NCBI RefSeq assembly: GCF_042663225.1
Contig: NZ_JBHTAA010000005.1
Location: 1,302,001-1,366,000 of the forward strand
Source of the DNA: Haloferax namakaokahaiae
GTDB taxonomy: Archaea; Halobacteriota; Halobacteria; Halobacteriales; Haloferacaceae
DNA: 64,000 nt
Direction of reading: 5' to 3'
A program made the translations under genes and the position numbers. Positions within the stretch are counted from its first letter, which is position 1. Each line of letters starts with the position of its first letter. The notes beneath the pieces were generated by a model. It was given only the letters and a program-made list of their open reading frames with translations, searched no databases and was not told where the DNA came from. Shown here in pieces: positions 7,663-14,872 of the stretch.

Positions 7663-7788
7663 CTATTCTCGCCCCCTCGTGGCTTCTGTGTCGTCCGTTC
7701 CGAGGTTTCCAACCTCTACTAAGAACGTCAACAGACCCCAAAAGCACAGAACCACAGTTAGGTTCGTTCCGATTTCAAACACGGTCAT
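7663..7788 (-). CDS. Small membrane protein, 41 aa
   Basis: ATG at 7788 overlaps the TGA of the upstream gene by four bases, and the TAG at 7663 lies just before the preferred ATPase start. One hydrophobic helix (residues 9-27, NLTVVLCFWGLLTFLVEVG) is followed by a charged tail. Translation is supported by coupling; the product is another member of the element's set of tiny membrane proteins. Confidence 0.55.
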   Translation of the reverse strand: MTVFEIGTNLTVVLCFWGLLTFLVEVGNLGTDDTEATRGRE

Positions 7789-7982
7789 TCGTCTCTGTCC
7801 CTCTCACGGACGATGTAGACCGACATCCCCTCGCCGCAGTAGCATTGCCCGTGCTTGATGACCTGCTCGAAGGAGGGTGTGCAGTAGCATTCGGGGTTTG
7901 GACAGTGCAGTGTTTCCCCCTCGTACCCCGTCATGATGTCGTCTTCCGTGAGAAGTTCGGCGCTGTCGAGCGGGTCGCTCAT
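7785..7982 (-). CDS. Small cysteine-rich zinc-ribbon-like protein, 65 aa
   Basis: Cysteines occur as CPNPECYC and, 13 residues on, CYCGEG, enough for one zinc site. The remaining sequence is acidic. It overlaps both neighbours by four bases. Small zinc-ribbon proteins are common in haloarchaeal viruses and usually bind nucleic acid or protein; nothing here distinguishes these. Confidence 0.6.
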   Translation of the reverse strand: MSDPLDSAELLTEDDIMTGYEGETLHCPNPECYCTPSFEQVIKHGQCYCGEGMSVYIVRERDRDE

Positions 7983-8173
7983 GATTCCTCCCAGTTCTGG
8001 TTTTGGCTATCGACGTTCACCGTCACGATATCGCCGTTGGGCGGGCCGCGAGTCGGCGCGGGCGAGAGGGCCGAATCCACCGCGAGGTACAGAAGAACGA
8101 CCACCCAAAAGAGGATGTACCACTGCATGAACGGGTCGAGGTCGTCCCAGTAGTAGTTCGGAGATTCAAGCAT
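7979..8173 (-). CDS. Small single-span membrane protein, 64 aa
   Basis: ATG at 8173 (MLESPNYYWDD) is chosen over an upstream Arg-rich extension that would lie wholly within the 191-aa gene. A strong membrane helix spans about residues 14-33, followed by a Pro/Asn-rich external or lumenal tail. It overlaps the preceding gene by eight bases and the next by four. Confidence 0.6.
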   Translation of the reverse strand: MLESPNYYWDDLDPFMQWYILFWVVVLLYLAVDSALSPAPTRGPPNGDIVTVNVDSQNQNWEES

Positions 8174-8741
8174 CGGCCGACACCTCCTCACCCTCTGCGA
8201 GCGCGTCAGCGACCGTGTGAATCTCCTGCGTCGTCGCACGCATGTTCCGTGCGAGAATGAGTTTCAGGGCTTCGCCACTCTCCCACTCGATTACTTCTTC
8301 CTCGAACGTGGCGAGTTTGCACCCGTGATGCCGGTCGATGTACGCCGCGACTAACTCGCGGTCGGTCTGGTCCGTCTCGCCCAGATTTTTCGATACCGAC
8401 GCCGCGATTTTCTCTAATTCGTCTTGCCAGTCGTCCATTCCGATGCCGAGATACTGAGCCGCCTTCGACGGGTTCTCGATGGGTGCGACGTTCTTCAGGT
8501 AAACCTCTCCGAGGTCTCCTTTTGCCATTCCGACCATCATCTCGACCAGTTCTTCTTTCCGCTCCTCCTGCGTCACCGTGACGCCCATTTCGCCGGTTCC
8601 AGCGGACTCGTGCAACTCGGCCACCGCTTCGAGTTGTTCGAATTCGAGACTAGCAACCACTGTCGCCAGTGCTTGAATCATCTCCGAGTCTTCCGGGTTC
8701 GATACCATACGCTTCGCCTGCCGCATCTTTTTGAAACTCAT
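8166..8741 (-). CDS. Hypothetical helical acidic protein, 191 aa
   Basis: A soluble, largely helical protein starting with a basic segment (MSFKKMRQAKRM) and otherwise acidic, with a single cysteine. No catalytic motif is visible. It begins inside the end of the 181-aa membrane protein gene and precedes a small membrane protein. An assembly or scaffolding role is possible; unassigned. Confidence 0.6.
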   Translation of the reverse strand: MSFKKMRQAKRMVSNPEDSEMIQALATVVASLEFEQLEAVAELHESAGTGEMGVTVTQEERKEELVEMMVGMAKGDLGEVYLKNVAPIENPSKAAQYLGIGMDDWQDELEKIAASVSKNLGETDQTDRELVAAYIDRHHGCKLATFEEEVIEWESGEALKLILARNMRATTQEIHTVADALAEGEEVSADA

Positions 8742-9283
8742 TGTTCTGGGTTCGCTCCGTTCATGATTCGGTCTATTGCCTGTGCTCCCGCGTCGGTTTC
8801 CGCGATGATTGCGCCGAAAACGAGAAGCGCCGTTGCGGACATGAGCGCCGCCTGTGGCGACATTTCTTCGGAGAGGTCCATCTCTCGAAGCACCTCGTTG
8901 AAGTGGTCGTCTAAGTCCAACTCGCGGGCGTCGTCAATGCTCAGAGCGTTTGCTTCGCCACCCTGAGACTCGACGACAGAGTTAGTCACCTGAACGACCG
9001 TCTTACAGTACATGTCGCCCCATTTGGCGTCGGTCTTCGACCCCTCCAAATCGGACTCAGATTTTTCTGATCGAGAATCGGTTGATGCTTCTTCAGAATC
9101 GTCCGAACTCGAATCGAGGTCGTCGGCCGCCATGTCGAGAGCGTCCGACATATCGACCGTCTCAGAGTCGTCGAGTGATGGAATCCCGTTGTCCTCCGTC
9201 TCCGGTTCGGCGTCCGTTTCAGCGCCATCCTCGGAGTAATCGGCCGCGTCTACGCCTTCGGAGTCGGCTTCGGCGTCACTCAT
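8738..9283 (-). CDS. Acidic protein with C-terminal membrane helix, 181 aa
   Basis: ATG at 9283 is taken because a longer frame would run through the preceding gene. The first 85 residues are Asp/Glu/Ser low complexity, then a helical domain (YCKTVVQVTNSVV, DDHFNEVLREMD) and a hydrophobic helix at about 148-163. It overlaps both neighbours. Its layout parallels the next gene upstream, suggesting a pair of membrane-tethered virion or assembly proteins. Confidence 0.6.
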   Translation of the reverse strand: MSDAEADSEGVDAADYSEDGAETDAEPETEDNGIPSLDDSETVDMSDALDMAADDLDSSSDDSEEASTDSRSEKSESDLEGSKTDAKWGDMYCKTVVQVTNSVVESQGGEANALSIDDARELDLDDHFNEVLREMDLSEEMSPQAALMSATALLVFGAIIAETDAGAQAIDRIMNGANPEQ

Positions 9284-9815
9284 CGACCAGCCCTCGGAAC
9301 TGCTCGTTGTCCTGAGTCTGAGTCGATTCTTGTTCGGTCTCTGGCGCGGTCTCCTGCGTGCCGCCCTCCTCGCCGCCACGGACGTACAGGAACACCAGCA
9401 CCAGTATGACCAGCACGCCGAACAGAACGACTGGCGAGACTGGGAGCGCAGGCAGACCGATACCGCCGTCTCCATCGTCCGGGTTCGCCGGGAGGTTGTC
9501 GTCTTCGTCCTGCTCGTCTCCGTCGTCGTCTGCGGGCGTCGTGCCCGCCTGTTGTGCTTCGTACTCCTCTTGAGTCGCCATGTCTTTGTCGTCGTCTCCG
9601 TCGGCGTCCACGTCGTCTACGTCCTGTGCGTCTCCGTCGTCCGCGTCGTCCGCGTCCTCGACGAAACCGAGCGCGTCTCGCGCCACGGGTTCGATTTCCG
9701 ACCACTCCTCGCCCGGCTTGGCGTAGGCGTGAGAACGAATCGAGTTGAACACCGATTCGGCGTCGTCCTTCTCGATTTCCTTACCGCACTCTGGACAGGT
9801 GAACGAGACCGTCAT
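9276..9815 (-). CDS. Zinc-finger, acidic linker and membrane anchor protein, 179 aa
   Basis: The N-terminus holds a CPEC pair (C7, C10) within a C2H2-like stretch ending SHAY. A long Asp-rich linker (about 50-120) leads to a strong transmembrane helix at about 127-147 and a polar tail of 30 residues. A nucleic-acid-binding head tethered to a membrane would suit linking a viral genome to its internal membrane, which is speculation. Confidence 0.6.
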   Translation of the reverse strand: MTVSFTCPECGKEIEKDDAESVFNSIRSHAYAKPGEEWSEIEPVARDALGFVEDADDADDGDAQDVDDVDADGDDDKDMATQEEYEAQQAGTTPADDDGDEQDEDDNLPANPDDGDGGIGLPALPVSPVVLFGVLVILVLVFLYVRGGEEGGTQETAPETEQESTQTQDNEQFRGLVDE

Positions 9816-10822
9816 TCGTCCACCTCACGGGGCTTGTCGGGTCGGGGAGAATTGTAGGACTCCAGTGAGTGCGGGTCGGGTTCGTCCGACTCGCCGTCAA
9901 ACAGCGAATCCTGTTCGGTGTCCGGTCGGTCGTTGGTCGATGCTCCGCGCCCGAGTTCCGAGCGCGTGTCGGCCATCAGGCCGCCCGTGTTCTTCTCCGC
10001 AGCCAGCCGCGACTCAGTGTCGTTGGAGTGCGGGTTGATTCCCGTGTCTCCGAGCGTGCCCTGATAGCCGCGTCGGTCGGCGTCGAGACCGAGCCGTTCG
10101 ACGGCTTCTTCTTGGGACTCGCCCGGTTCCGAGAGCCGGTCGGCCACTTCATCGGCGACGACGGCCGCCCCCTCCGCGCGGGCGGCTTCGAGGTCGGCTA
10201 TCGACGGACCTTCACCGGGAAGGGGTTGGCGCACCATGTCGGGGGTGGGTGCGTTGCCGTTCGCTTCGGCCCGCAGTTGGGCGTTTAGCTCGGTCTCTCC
10301 AAGACCATCCGAACCTACCCCCCGCATCTCCTCCGGCGATAGGCTCACGTCGTGCCGCTCTGCGAGTCGCATACGCTCCGACTCGGGGATAGGCGTGCGT
10401 GGGTCGGTGAGTTCCGCGAACTCCTCCGGGTCGAACGCCGCCGGTACAGTCGGGTTCGTCTGGTCGGCGTCGAGTTCCGCGAGAAGCGCGTCTGTCCACT
10501 CCTCGGGAGCGCCGTACAGGTCTGAGTGGTCGAGTGGCGTCTGTCCTGCGTCGGCTCGAATTGAGTTGATGGTGCCGAACGCTTGCGAAGCCGATTTGAT
10601 AGCGCCGATGTAGGCCCCCCATGCACGTCGGAGTGCCCCCAGTTGGCGGCCAGTCAACTCCCCTTCGGCGTTGGTGAGTCGGTCGAGCACCTTTTCGCGG
10701 GCTTCTTCGGGTACGTCGTGCTCGTCGAGCACGGCCGCGACGGTGGCCTTCCGGTCCTTCGAGGGGAGGCGTCGGCGTAGCTCCTCCTCGATGTCCATCA
10801 GCGTCGTGGAATCGAGCTTCAC
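9812..10822 (-). CDS. Hypothetical acidic protein, 336 aa
   Basis: The largest unassigned protein of the element. The first 65 residues form a helical domain (DIEEELRRRLPSKDRKATVA), the middle is Pro/Glu/Asp-rich, and the last 100 residues are disordered and polar. No membrane span or cysteine. ATGA overlaps link it to both neighbours. A minor virion or internal protein is possible; no family is recognised. Confidence 0.55.
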   Translation of the reverse strand: MKLDSTTLMDIEEELRRRLPSKDRKATVAAVLDEHDVPEEAREKVLDRLTNAEGELTGRQLGALRRAWGAYIGAIKSASQAFGTINSIRADAGQTPLDHSDLYGAPEEWTDALLAELDADQTNPTVPAAFDPEEFAELTDPRTPIPESERMRLAERHDVSLSPEEMRGVGSDGLGETELNAQLRAEANGNAPTPDMVRQPLPGEGPSIADLEAARAEGAAVVADEVADRLSEPGESQEEAVERLGLDADRRGYQGTLGDTGINPHSNDTESRLAAEKNTGGLMADTRSELGRGASTNDRPDTEQDSLFDGESDEPDPHSLESYNSPRPDKPREVDE

Positions 10823-11487
10823 GCCGCCCCCTCTGCGTAGTCGCCAAGGGTGGTCATGACCACATCGACGGTGTGGGCGTCACCGAGACGGACGCCGTCG
10901 AGGTCGTCCATAGAGACCGACCCATTGGATTCAGCCACTACCCCAGCCACATCGTCGGCCGTGTAACCGCACTCGTCTGACAGCATCTCGCAGGCATCCG
11001 AGTACCCCTCTCGGCAGGCGTCAGCCGCCCGTCCGCAGGACTCGTTGGCCGCCTTCTCTGCGGTCGCGGCCGCCGACCGTGACGGCCGGTCGCGGTCGTT
11101 CCGTGCGCCACCCCCTTCACGCCGCCATTCGGCCGCGTGCGAGCGGTGTTCGTCCACCGAAAGGGTGGGGTCGAAGTAGGCCAACCAGTCGTCTACCCCC
11201 GCCTTCAGGAGCACGTTTTTGATGGCTTTCGCCCGGACGTAGGGCACTTGCGAGAAGTCGATTTGTCGCTTTTCCGCGCGGGTCAGCGGCACAGTGTCGG
11301 TGGTCCCGGTCTCTGCTTCGGTCGAAGCAATCGCCGCGTTGATTCGGTCTCGCGGGATGCTCGGTAGGGAGTCCTCGAACACCACCCGTTTTAGGCGCTT
11401 GTCGTCTGAGTCCGCGACGTACTCTGCCAACTCCTCGCGGAACTGGTCGGCGTCGTTCTTGCGCGGAAACTCGAACGTGACTGTCAC
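10819..11487 (-). CDS. Hypothetical protein, 222 aa
   Basis: GTG at 11487 is used because it overlaps the TGA of the upstream 53-aa gene. An N-terminal alpha/beta part (VTFEFPRKNDADQFREEL) is followed by a helical domain, an Arg-rich patch and four cysteines in a helical stretch (CGRAADACREGYSDACEMLSDEC), spaced as if for zinc or disulfides. It is co-transcribed with the 336-aa gene. Confidence 0.55.
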   Translation of the reverse strand: MTVTFEFPRKNDADQFREELAEYVADSDDKRLKRVVFEDSLPSIPRDRINAAIASTEAETGTTDTVPLTRAEKRQIDFSQVPYVRAKAIKNVLLKAGVDDWLAYFDPTLSVDEHRSHAAEWRREGGGARNDRDRPSRSAAATAEKAANESCGRAADACREGYSDACEMLSDECGYTADDVAGVVAESNGSVSMDDLDGVRLGDAHTVDVVMTTLGDYAEGAA

Positions 11488-11645
11488 GGCAGCGGCCCCT
11501 CAAGTTCGCGGGTCGCGGCGTCTCGGAGTTGCCGCAACTGATTCTTTGTGAGTCCCTTCGAGAACGTCGCTCCTTCGCCAGTGAACCGCACTTCATACGG
11601 GAACGATTCGGGTTCTTCGACGTGGAGCACCTCCGGAATCATCAT
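11484..11645 (-). CDS. Small protein, 53 aa
   Basis: Two consecutive ATGs (11645, 11642) open the frame; the first overlaps the end of the upstream gene. The product has a strand-like first half and a helix (KNQLRQLRDAATREL) and ends by ATGA coupling to the 222-aa gene. No domain is recognised. Confidence 0.5.
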   Translation of the reverse strand: MMIPEVLHVEEPESFPYEVRFTGEGATFSKGLTKNQLRQLRDAATRELEGPLP

Positions 11646-11908
11646 GCCTCAGACTCCGTGACGGGGACGAGAGTGCCCCCCTCCGCCACCTTGTAGGGAG
11701 TCGATTCGATAGCTTCGACCACTTCCTCTGGCACGTCTCCGTCTCCTTGGTAGTGGTATGGCCCGCTTGGTTCGCCTTTGAAAAGAGTCCGTTCGCCGTC
11801 GAGCACGACCGCGACGGTGGTTTCTTGAGCGCCAGTCCCTTCGTTGCGTCGGTGCCGTACCTCTGTGTCTGCGACGATGTCTTCTTGAGCGTCAGTTGTT
11901 TGGCTCAC
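11642..11908 (-). CDS. First gene of the late operon, hypothetical, 88 aa
   Basis: GTG at 11908 (VSQTTDAQEDI) gives an ordinary acidic haloarchaeal N-terminus; ATG at 11962 would add 18 hydrophobic residues but lies too close to the nearest TATA-like words (about 11950 and 11981). The product is strand-rich (TTVAVVLDGERTLF, GPYHYQ) without cysteines. It is promoter-proximal in the long leftward operon. Confidence 0.5.
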   Translation of the reverse strand: MSQTTDAQEDIVADTEVRHRRNEGTGAQETTVAVVLDGERTLFKGEPSGPYHYQGDGDVPEEVVEAIESTPYKVAEGGTLVPVTESEA

Positions 11909-12089
11909 AACCCCACATATCAGTTCTAACAAAAGTCTGTTATCGCTGAATAAATCAATCATTCAGCCACTAAGCCCATTATACGAGTTCCCGTGTCAGC
12001 AAATCATTGCGACATTAACTTTAGTACCTGCCCATGGGACCACCACCATGGGCGTAAGTCTTTTACTTTAAGTACCTGTAGTGGTGGGC
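11909..12089. promoter_or_regulatory. Divergent promoter of late operon and recombinase, with repeats
   Basis: An 8-base inverted repeat (GCCCATGG 12030-12037, CCATGGGC 12046-12053) has an 8-base spacer. The word AGTACCTG occurs at 12023-12030 and 12071-12078, overlapping the inverted repeat and sitting just before the recombinase start. TATA-like words lie leftward at about 11950 and 11981 and rightward at 12061-12070. The repeats could be an operator or recombinase binding sites. Confidence 0.55.
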
Positions 12090-12749
12090 ATGACGATTGC
12101 CTGCTACGTGCGAGTTTCCACCGCGAAACAGAACCTCGACCGGCAACTGACCTCGACGAAGGAGTACGCCGAGAACCGACTCGGTGCAACCCTCGCAGAC
12201 ATCGAGATTTACCGAGACAAAGCGACCGGGACTTCCACGAGTGCCCGTGACGACTACCAGCGACTCATGGACGACGCCGAAGCTGGTGAAGTTGACATCG
12301 TGGTCGCTCACGAGGTCTCCCGTGTCGCCCGCTCGATTTCTGACCTCGAACGAACTGCCGAACGCCTTCGAGAATCTGGCGTCGAGTTGCACGTTGTCTC
12401 CGAAGGGCTGGTCATCGGCGCTGACGAAGAAGACCCGTACCAGCGGGCGCTGTTCCAACTGCTCGGCGTCTTCGGTGAACTCGAAGCGAACATCAAGCGG
12501 CAGAACATCCGCGAGGGAATCGCCGCACGACAGGAGAGCGACGAGTACCGACACGGCCCGGCCCCTCTCGGCTTCGAGAAGCGTGACGGTCGGCTCGTCG
12601 AAGGAGGCGACTACGACCGCGTCTGCACTGTTCTCGATATGGTGGCTCGAAACGATATGAGTCAGCGAAAAGCAGCGGAAGAATTGGAATCGTCGCGCCG
12701 GACCATCCGGCGCGCAGTCGAAGAGCGCGGCGAACTCTACGGACTCTGA
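12090..12749 (+). CDS. Serine recombinase (resolvase/invertase family), 219 aa
   Basis: The N-terminus ACYVRVSTAKQNLDRQ carries the catalytic serine (S10) and arginine (R8) of serine recombinases; EVSRVARSISDLE supplies the conserved arginines, and a C-terminal helix-turn-helix (MSQRKAAEELESSRRTIRRAVEE) binds DNA. ATG at 12090 is used rather than GTG at 12081. It is the only recombinase seen in the element and faces away from the structural operon. It may integrate or excise the provirus, resolve dimers, or invert a segment. Family call is firm; the role is open. Confidence 0.9.
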   Translation: MTIACYVRVSTAKQNLDRQLTSTKEYAENRLGATLADIEIYRDKATGTSTSARDDYQRLMDDAEAGEVDIVVAHEVSRVARSISDLERTAERLRESGVELHVVSEGLVIGADEEDPYQRALFQLLGVFGELEANIKRQNIREGIAARQESDEYRHGPAPLGFEKRDGRLVEGGDYDRVCTVLDMVARNDMSQRKAAEELESSRRTIRRAVEERGELYGL

Positions 12750-12838
12750 GGGCAACAGCCGCGAGCGGCTTCTTCACCGTAGTATCGCGCACCACAGTTC
12801 AGACACTCGTGTTCTGGAAGGCGGTTGAACGCCACCAT
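12737..12838 (-). CDS. Tiny CxxC zinc-finger protein, 33 aa
   Basis: ATG at 12838 opens a 33-codon frame with CLNC and CC, four cysteines able to bind one zinc ion. It lies two bases after the stop of the upstream 129-aa gene and its 3' end overlaps the convergent recombinase gene. Very short two-CxxC proteins are frequent in haloarchaea and act in regulation; function here is unknown. Confidence 0.5.
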   Translation of the reverse strand: MVAFNRLPEHECLNCGARYYGEEAARGCCPQSP

Positions 12839-12840
12839 AG

Positions 12841-13230
12841 CTACACTCCGTCTCCGAGGTCGTCGAGTTCGACGTCGAACTCAACCGGCTCTTTACCAGC
12901 GTGTTTGATTGATACGCGATTCGGTGCAAGGTGCGAGTTCTTCGGGTCGTCAATTTCCTCGGCAGCGCCGAAATGGCTGGCGTCAATCATTCCGTAGTAG
13001 CCCTCTAGAGGCTGTTTTCCGAAGTGCTGGATAGTCGCTCGGGGCGTACGGAACACGACTTGCTTGTCGAACTCGCGGAGTGAGACAGGAATCCACAGAC
13101 CACGCTTCGGGTCGATGTGTAGCGTTCGTGTCTCGGACGTTGCAGACGTTGCCTGAAAGCTTCGGTTCGGGACTCTGTCACCCTCTGCGGTTCGCTCCCA
13201 TCCGGCCGGCCATTCGATACCTTCAGACAT
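12841..13230 (-). CDS. Hypothetical protein, 129 aa
   Basis: ATG at 13230 (MSEGIEWPAGWERT) overlaps the end of the ribbon-helix-helix-type gene by eight bases. The product is mixed alpha/beta with conserved-looking Trp, Arg and His and no cysteines. A segment LWIPVSLREFDKQVVFRTPR suggests a compact beta domain. It is part of the leftward early module with small DNA-binding genes; function is unknown. Confidence 0.6.
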   Translation of the reverse strand: MSEGIEWPAGWERTAEGDRVPNRSFQATSATSETRTLHIDPKRGLWIPVSLREFDKQVVFRTPRATIQHFGKQPLEGYYGMIDASHFGAAEEIDDPKNSHLAPNRVSIKHAGKEPVEFDVELDDLGDGV

Positions 13231-13648
13231 CTTCAGCCACCTCCGGACTCCGGACTTCCACAAACACAGCGTTGACCGTCTGCATCAGGTGAATGAGACC
13301 ACGTCGCCGAAGCGGTGCGAACACCGTGCTCCGGACGGAGTCCTTCTTGATGTTCAGGTCCGAGGCTATCAGCGACTCAGCCGCCGAGACCGGAATCAGA
13401 CCGTTGTCCATTTCAACGTGCTTTCGCAGTGAGCGGTAGCCCCGGCCTGCCATTCCGCCGGGAATCGCGGAGTTGTCCTCGTCGCCGTCGCGGTCGTCGG
13501 CGTCGAGGAGGTGCCCCCGAAGGGCTTCACGAACCACAGCCGAGGTCGAGCAGTCTTTCGTCTCCTGCTCGATGGCCTTCACCAGTTCGGGGTCGTTGAC
13601 CCGTGCCTGCACCGTCGTTGACTCGGCCGGTTCTTGGGCACTGCTCAT
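13223..13648 (-). CDS. Ribbon-helix-helix type transcriptional regulator, 141 aa
   Basis: Residues 12-50 (TVQARVNDPELVKAIE, then SAVVREALRGHL) match the strand-helix-helix of a CopG/Arc repressor. A C-terminal part (AAESLIASDLNIKKDSVRSTVFAPLRRRGLI) looks like a second, winged-helix-like domain. It is probably the element's main repressor or copy-control protein; the control target is not shown by the sequence. Confidence 0.7.
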   Translation of the reverse strand: MSSAQEPAESTTVQARVNDPELVKAIEQETKDCSTSAVVREALRGHLLDADDRDGDEDNSAIPGGMAGRGYRSLRKHVEMDNGLIPVSAAESLIASDLNIKKDSVRSTVFAPLRRRGLIHLMQTVNAVFVEVRSPEVAEDV

Positions 13649-13908
13649 GCCGCCACCTCCGTCGGCGCGGCCGTCGCGTGCGTGCCCGCCTCTCGGCGCG
13701 ACGGGCTTGGGCGCATAATGCGCTCGGGCGTGCGGCAGCGCGCGCGCCGCTTAATAACCGCGCGTTCGTCCCCGTGTGTGGGAATACCGCCGCGTAGACA
13801 GGTACGCCCCTGTTTAATACAGAGTGCGATACTGCCGTTAGAGTCGTCCTTTCTACTGTTCTCGTCGTTTGAGTCCGTAATACAGATAGTCGTCGTGTAT
13901 GCAGTCAT
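13645..13908 (-). CDS. Possible basic cysteine-containing protein, 87 aa
   Basis: This frame starts by ATGA overlap with the stop of the SWIM-domain gene and ends by ATGA overlap with the start of the repressor gene, a double coupling unlikely by chance. Against it, the product is strongly basic (many Arg), unlike its acidic neighbours, and the underlying DNA holds palindromic words such as GCGCATAATGCGC. It may be a real small protein or a coincidental frame over a regulatory stretch. Confidence 0.35.
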   Translation of the reverse strand: MTAYTTTICITDSNDENSRKDDSNGSIALCIKQGRTCLRGGIPTHGDERAVIKRRARCRTPERIMRPSPSRREAGTHATAAPTEVAA

Positions 13909-14537
13909 CGTCGAACCTCTCCCGGCACTCGCCGGGCACCAGTAAGCGAATCAGAAAGCTGTGCTCTGTCGATGTGGCCGCCGTCAGTAAGGACGAGTGG
14001 CTTCGACTCCTGCTCTTCCAGCTTGTCCTCGGCTCTTCTCAGCAGGTTACTGACCGTCCCCGGCGAGGAGTACTCGCATTCTCGTTGATACTCTCGCACA
14101 CCAACGCCGCCCATCCGACAGGCCACGAAAGCGTTACGTTCAGCGTAGGTCAGCACTGTCAGGTCCGGCTTTGGCGGTTCGTCACGGACCTCGGTCGAGG
14201 AAATCGAGACTGGGTCGCCGTAGATGTCGGGAACGTCGCCGAAGTCGGCCTTTCTGATGGTGCACAGATGGGCACAAGCCCCGTCGTGGAACTGGAACCC
14301 CTTGCAGTCACACCGGCCGACGAAGCGGTCTCTCTGCTTCGCCAGTGCGACGGTGTGAATGTCACCATCGGGCAGTTTGACCCGCCAGCCGTAGGTGCTG
14401 ATTGGGTCGATAATCGCTTTGAACGGGTCGGCACGTGTCCACGAGTTGCGCCTGTTACGGGCCAGTTCCTCGAAGAACAGCAGTTCACCACTCTCCGCGT
14501 CGTGGTGAGACACTTCGGAACTGCTCTTGGTGCTCAT
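13905..14537 (-). CDS. SWIM zinc-finger domain protein, 210 aa
   Basis: The motif CDCKGFQFHDGACAHLC has the CxC...CxH spacing of SWIM zinc fingers (DNA or protein binding). A C-terminal helix-turn-helix-like part (VLTYAERNAFVACRMGG, then GTVSNLLRRAEDKLEE) resembles a sigma-type HTH. ATG at 14537 is chosen since it overlaps the upstream TGA. SWIM proteins are frequent in haloarchaeal plasmids and proviruses, often near replication or integration genes. The exact role is unknown. Confidence 0.75.
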   Translation of the reverse strand: MSTKSSSEVSHHDAESGELLFFEELARNRRNSWTRADPFKAIIDPISTYGWRVKLPDGDIHTVALAKQRDRFVGRCDCKGFQFHDGACAHLCTIRKADFGDVPDIYGDPVSISSTEVRDEPPKPDLTVLTYAERNAFVACRMGGVGVREYQRECEYSSPGTVSNLLRRAEDKLEEQESKPLVLTDGGHIDRAQLSDSLTGARRVPGEVRR

Positions 14538-14872
14538 GGCGGCGAACACCTCCGGACGAACCGGCCAGCAGCACCCGCCTTGGGGTCTTTGATGTGGTCA
14601 CGAATAGACTCGACTACGTCGTCAGGTGAGACGTTCGAATGCTCTAACCACTCGTCGTTCCTCTTGTGGTAGTTGACTCTGAAAAAGCGGCCATCTTCGA
14701 GTTTGTATCCGCTCCACCCGAAGTTGTCTTCCCACAGTCGCAGTTCGCCGTCTTCGTCGAAGAGGTCGGGAACTCTTCTACGTCTTCTCTCGACGATTTC
14801 GACGGTCGCCTCGTTGTCGTCGAGGTCGATATCGACGGAGGTCTGCCGTCTGCGGTCTCTCACGCAGACCAC
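14534..14872 (-). CDS. Hypothetical protein at the tRNA-proximal end, 112 aa
   Basis: GTG at 14872 is the first plausible start after an in-frame stop; another GTG at 14863 would shorten it by three residues. The product is acidic, with Trp and Tyr in a middle strand region (LWEDNFGWSGYKLEDGRFF), and couples to the SWIM gene by ATGA. It is the last gene before the tRNA junction, so it may belong to the integration or control module. Confidence 0.55.
   Translation of the reverse strand: MVCVRDRRRQTSVDIDLDDNEATVEIVERRRRRVPDLFDEDGELRLWEDNFGWSGYKLEDGRFFRVNYHKRNDEWLEHSNVSPDDVVESIRDHIKDPKAGAAGRFVRRCSPP

Noticed and set aside
7659..7712. TTG-started extension of the packaging ATPase
   Set aside because: The stretch is shared with the coupled 41-aa gene; GTG at 7658 lies just after its stop and starts next to the conserved Walker region, though the longer form is not excluded.
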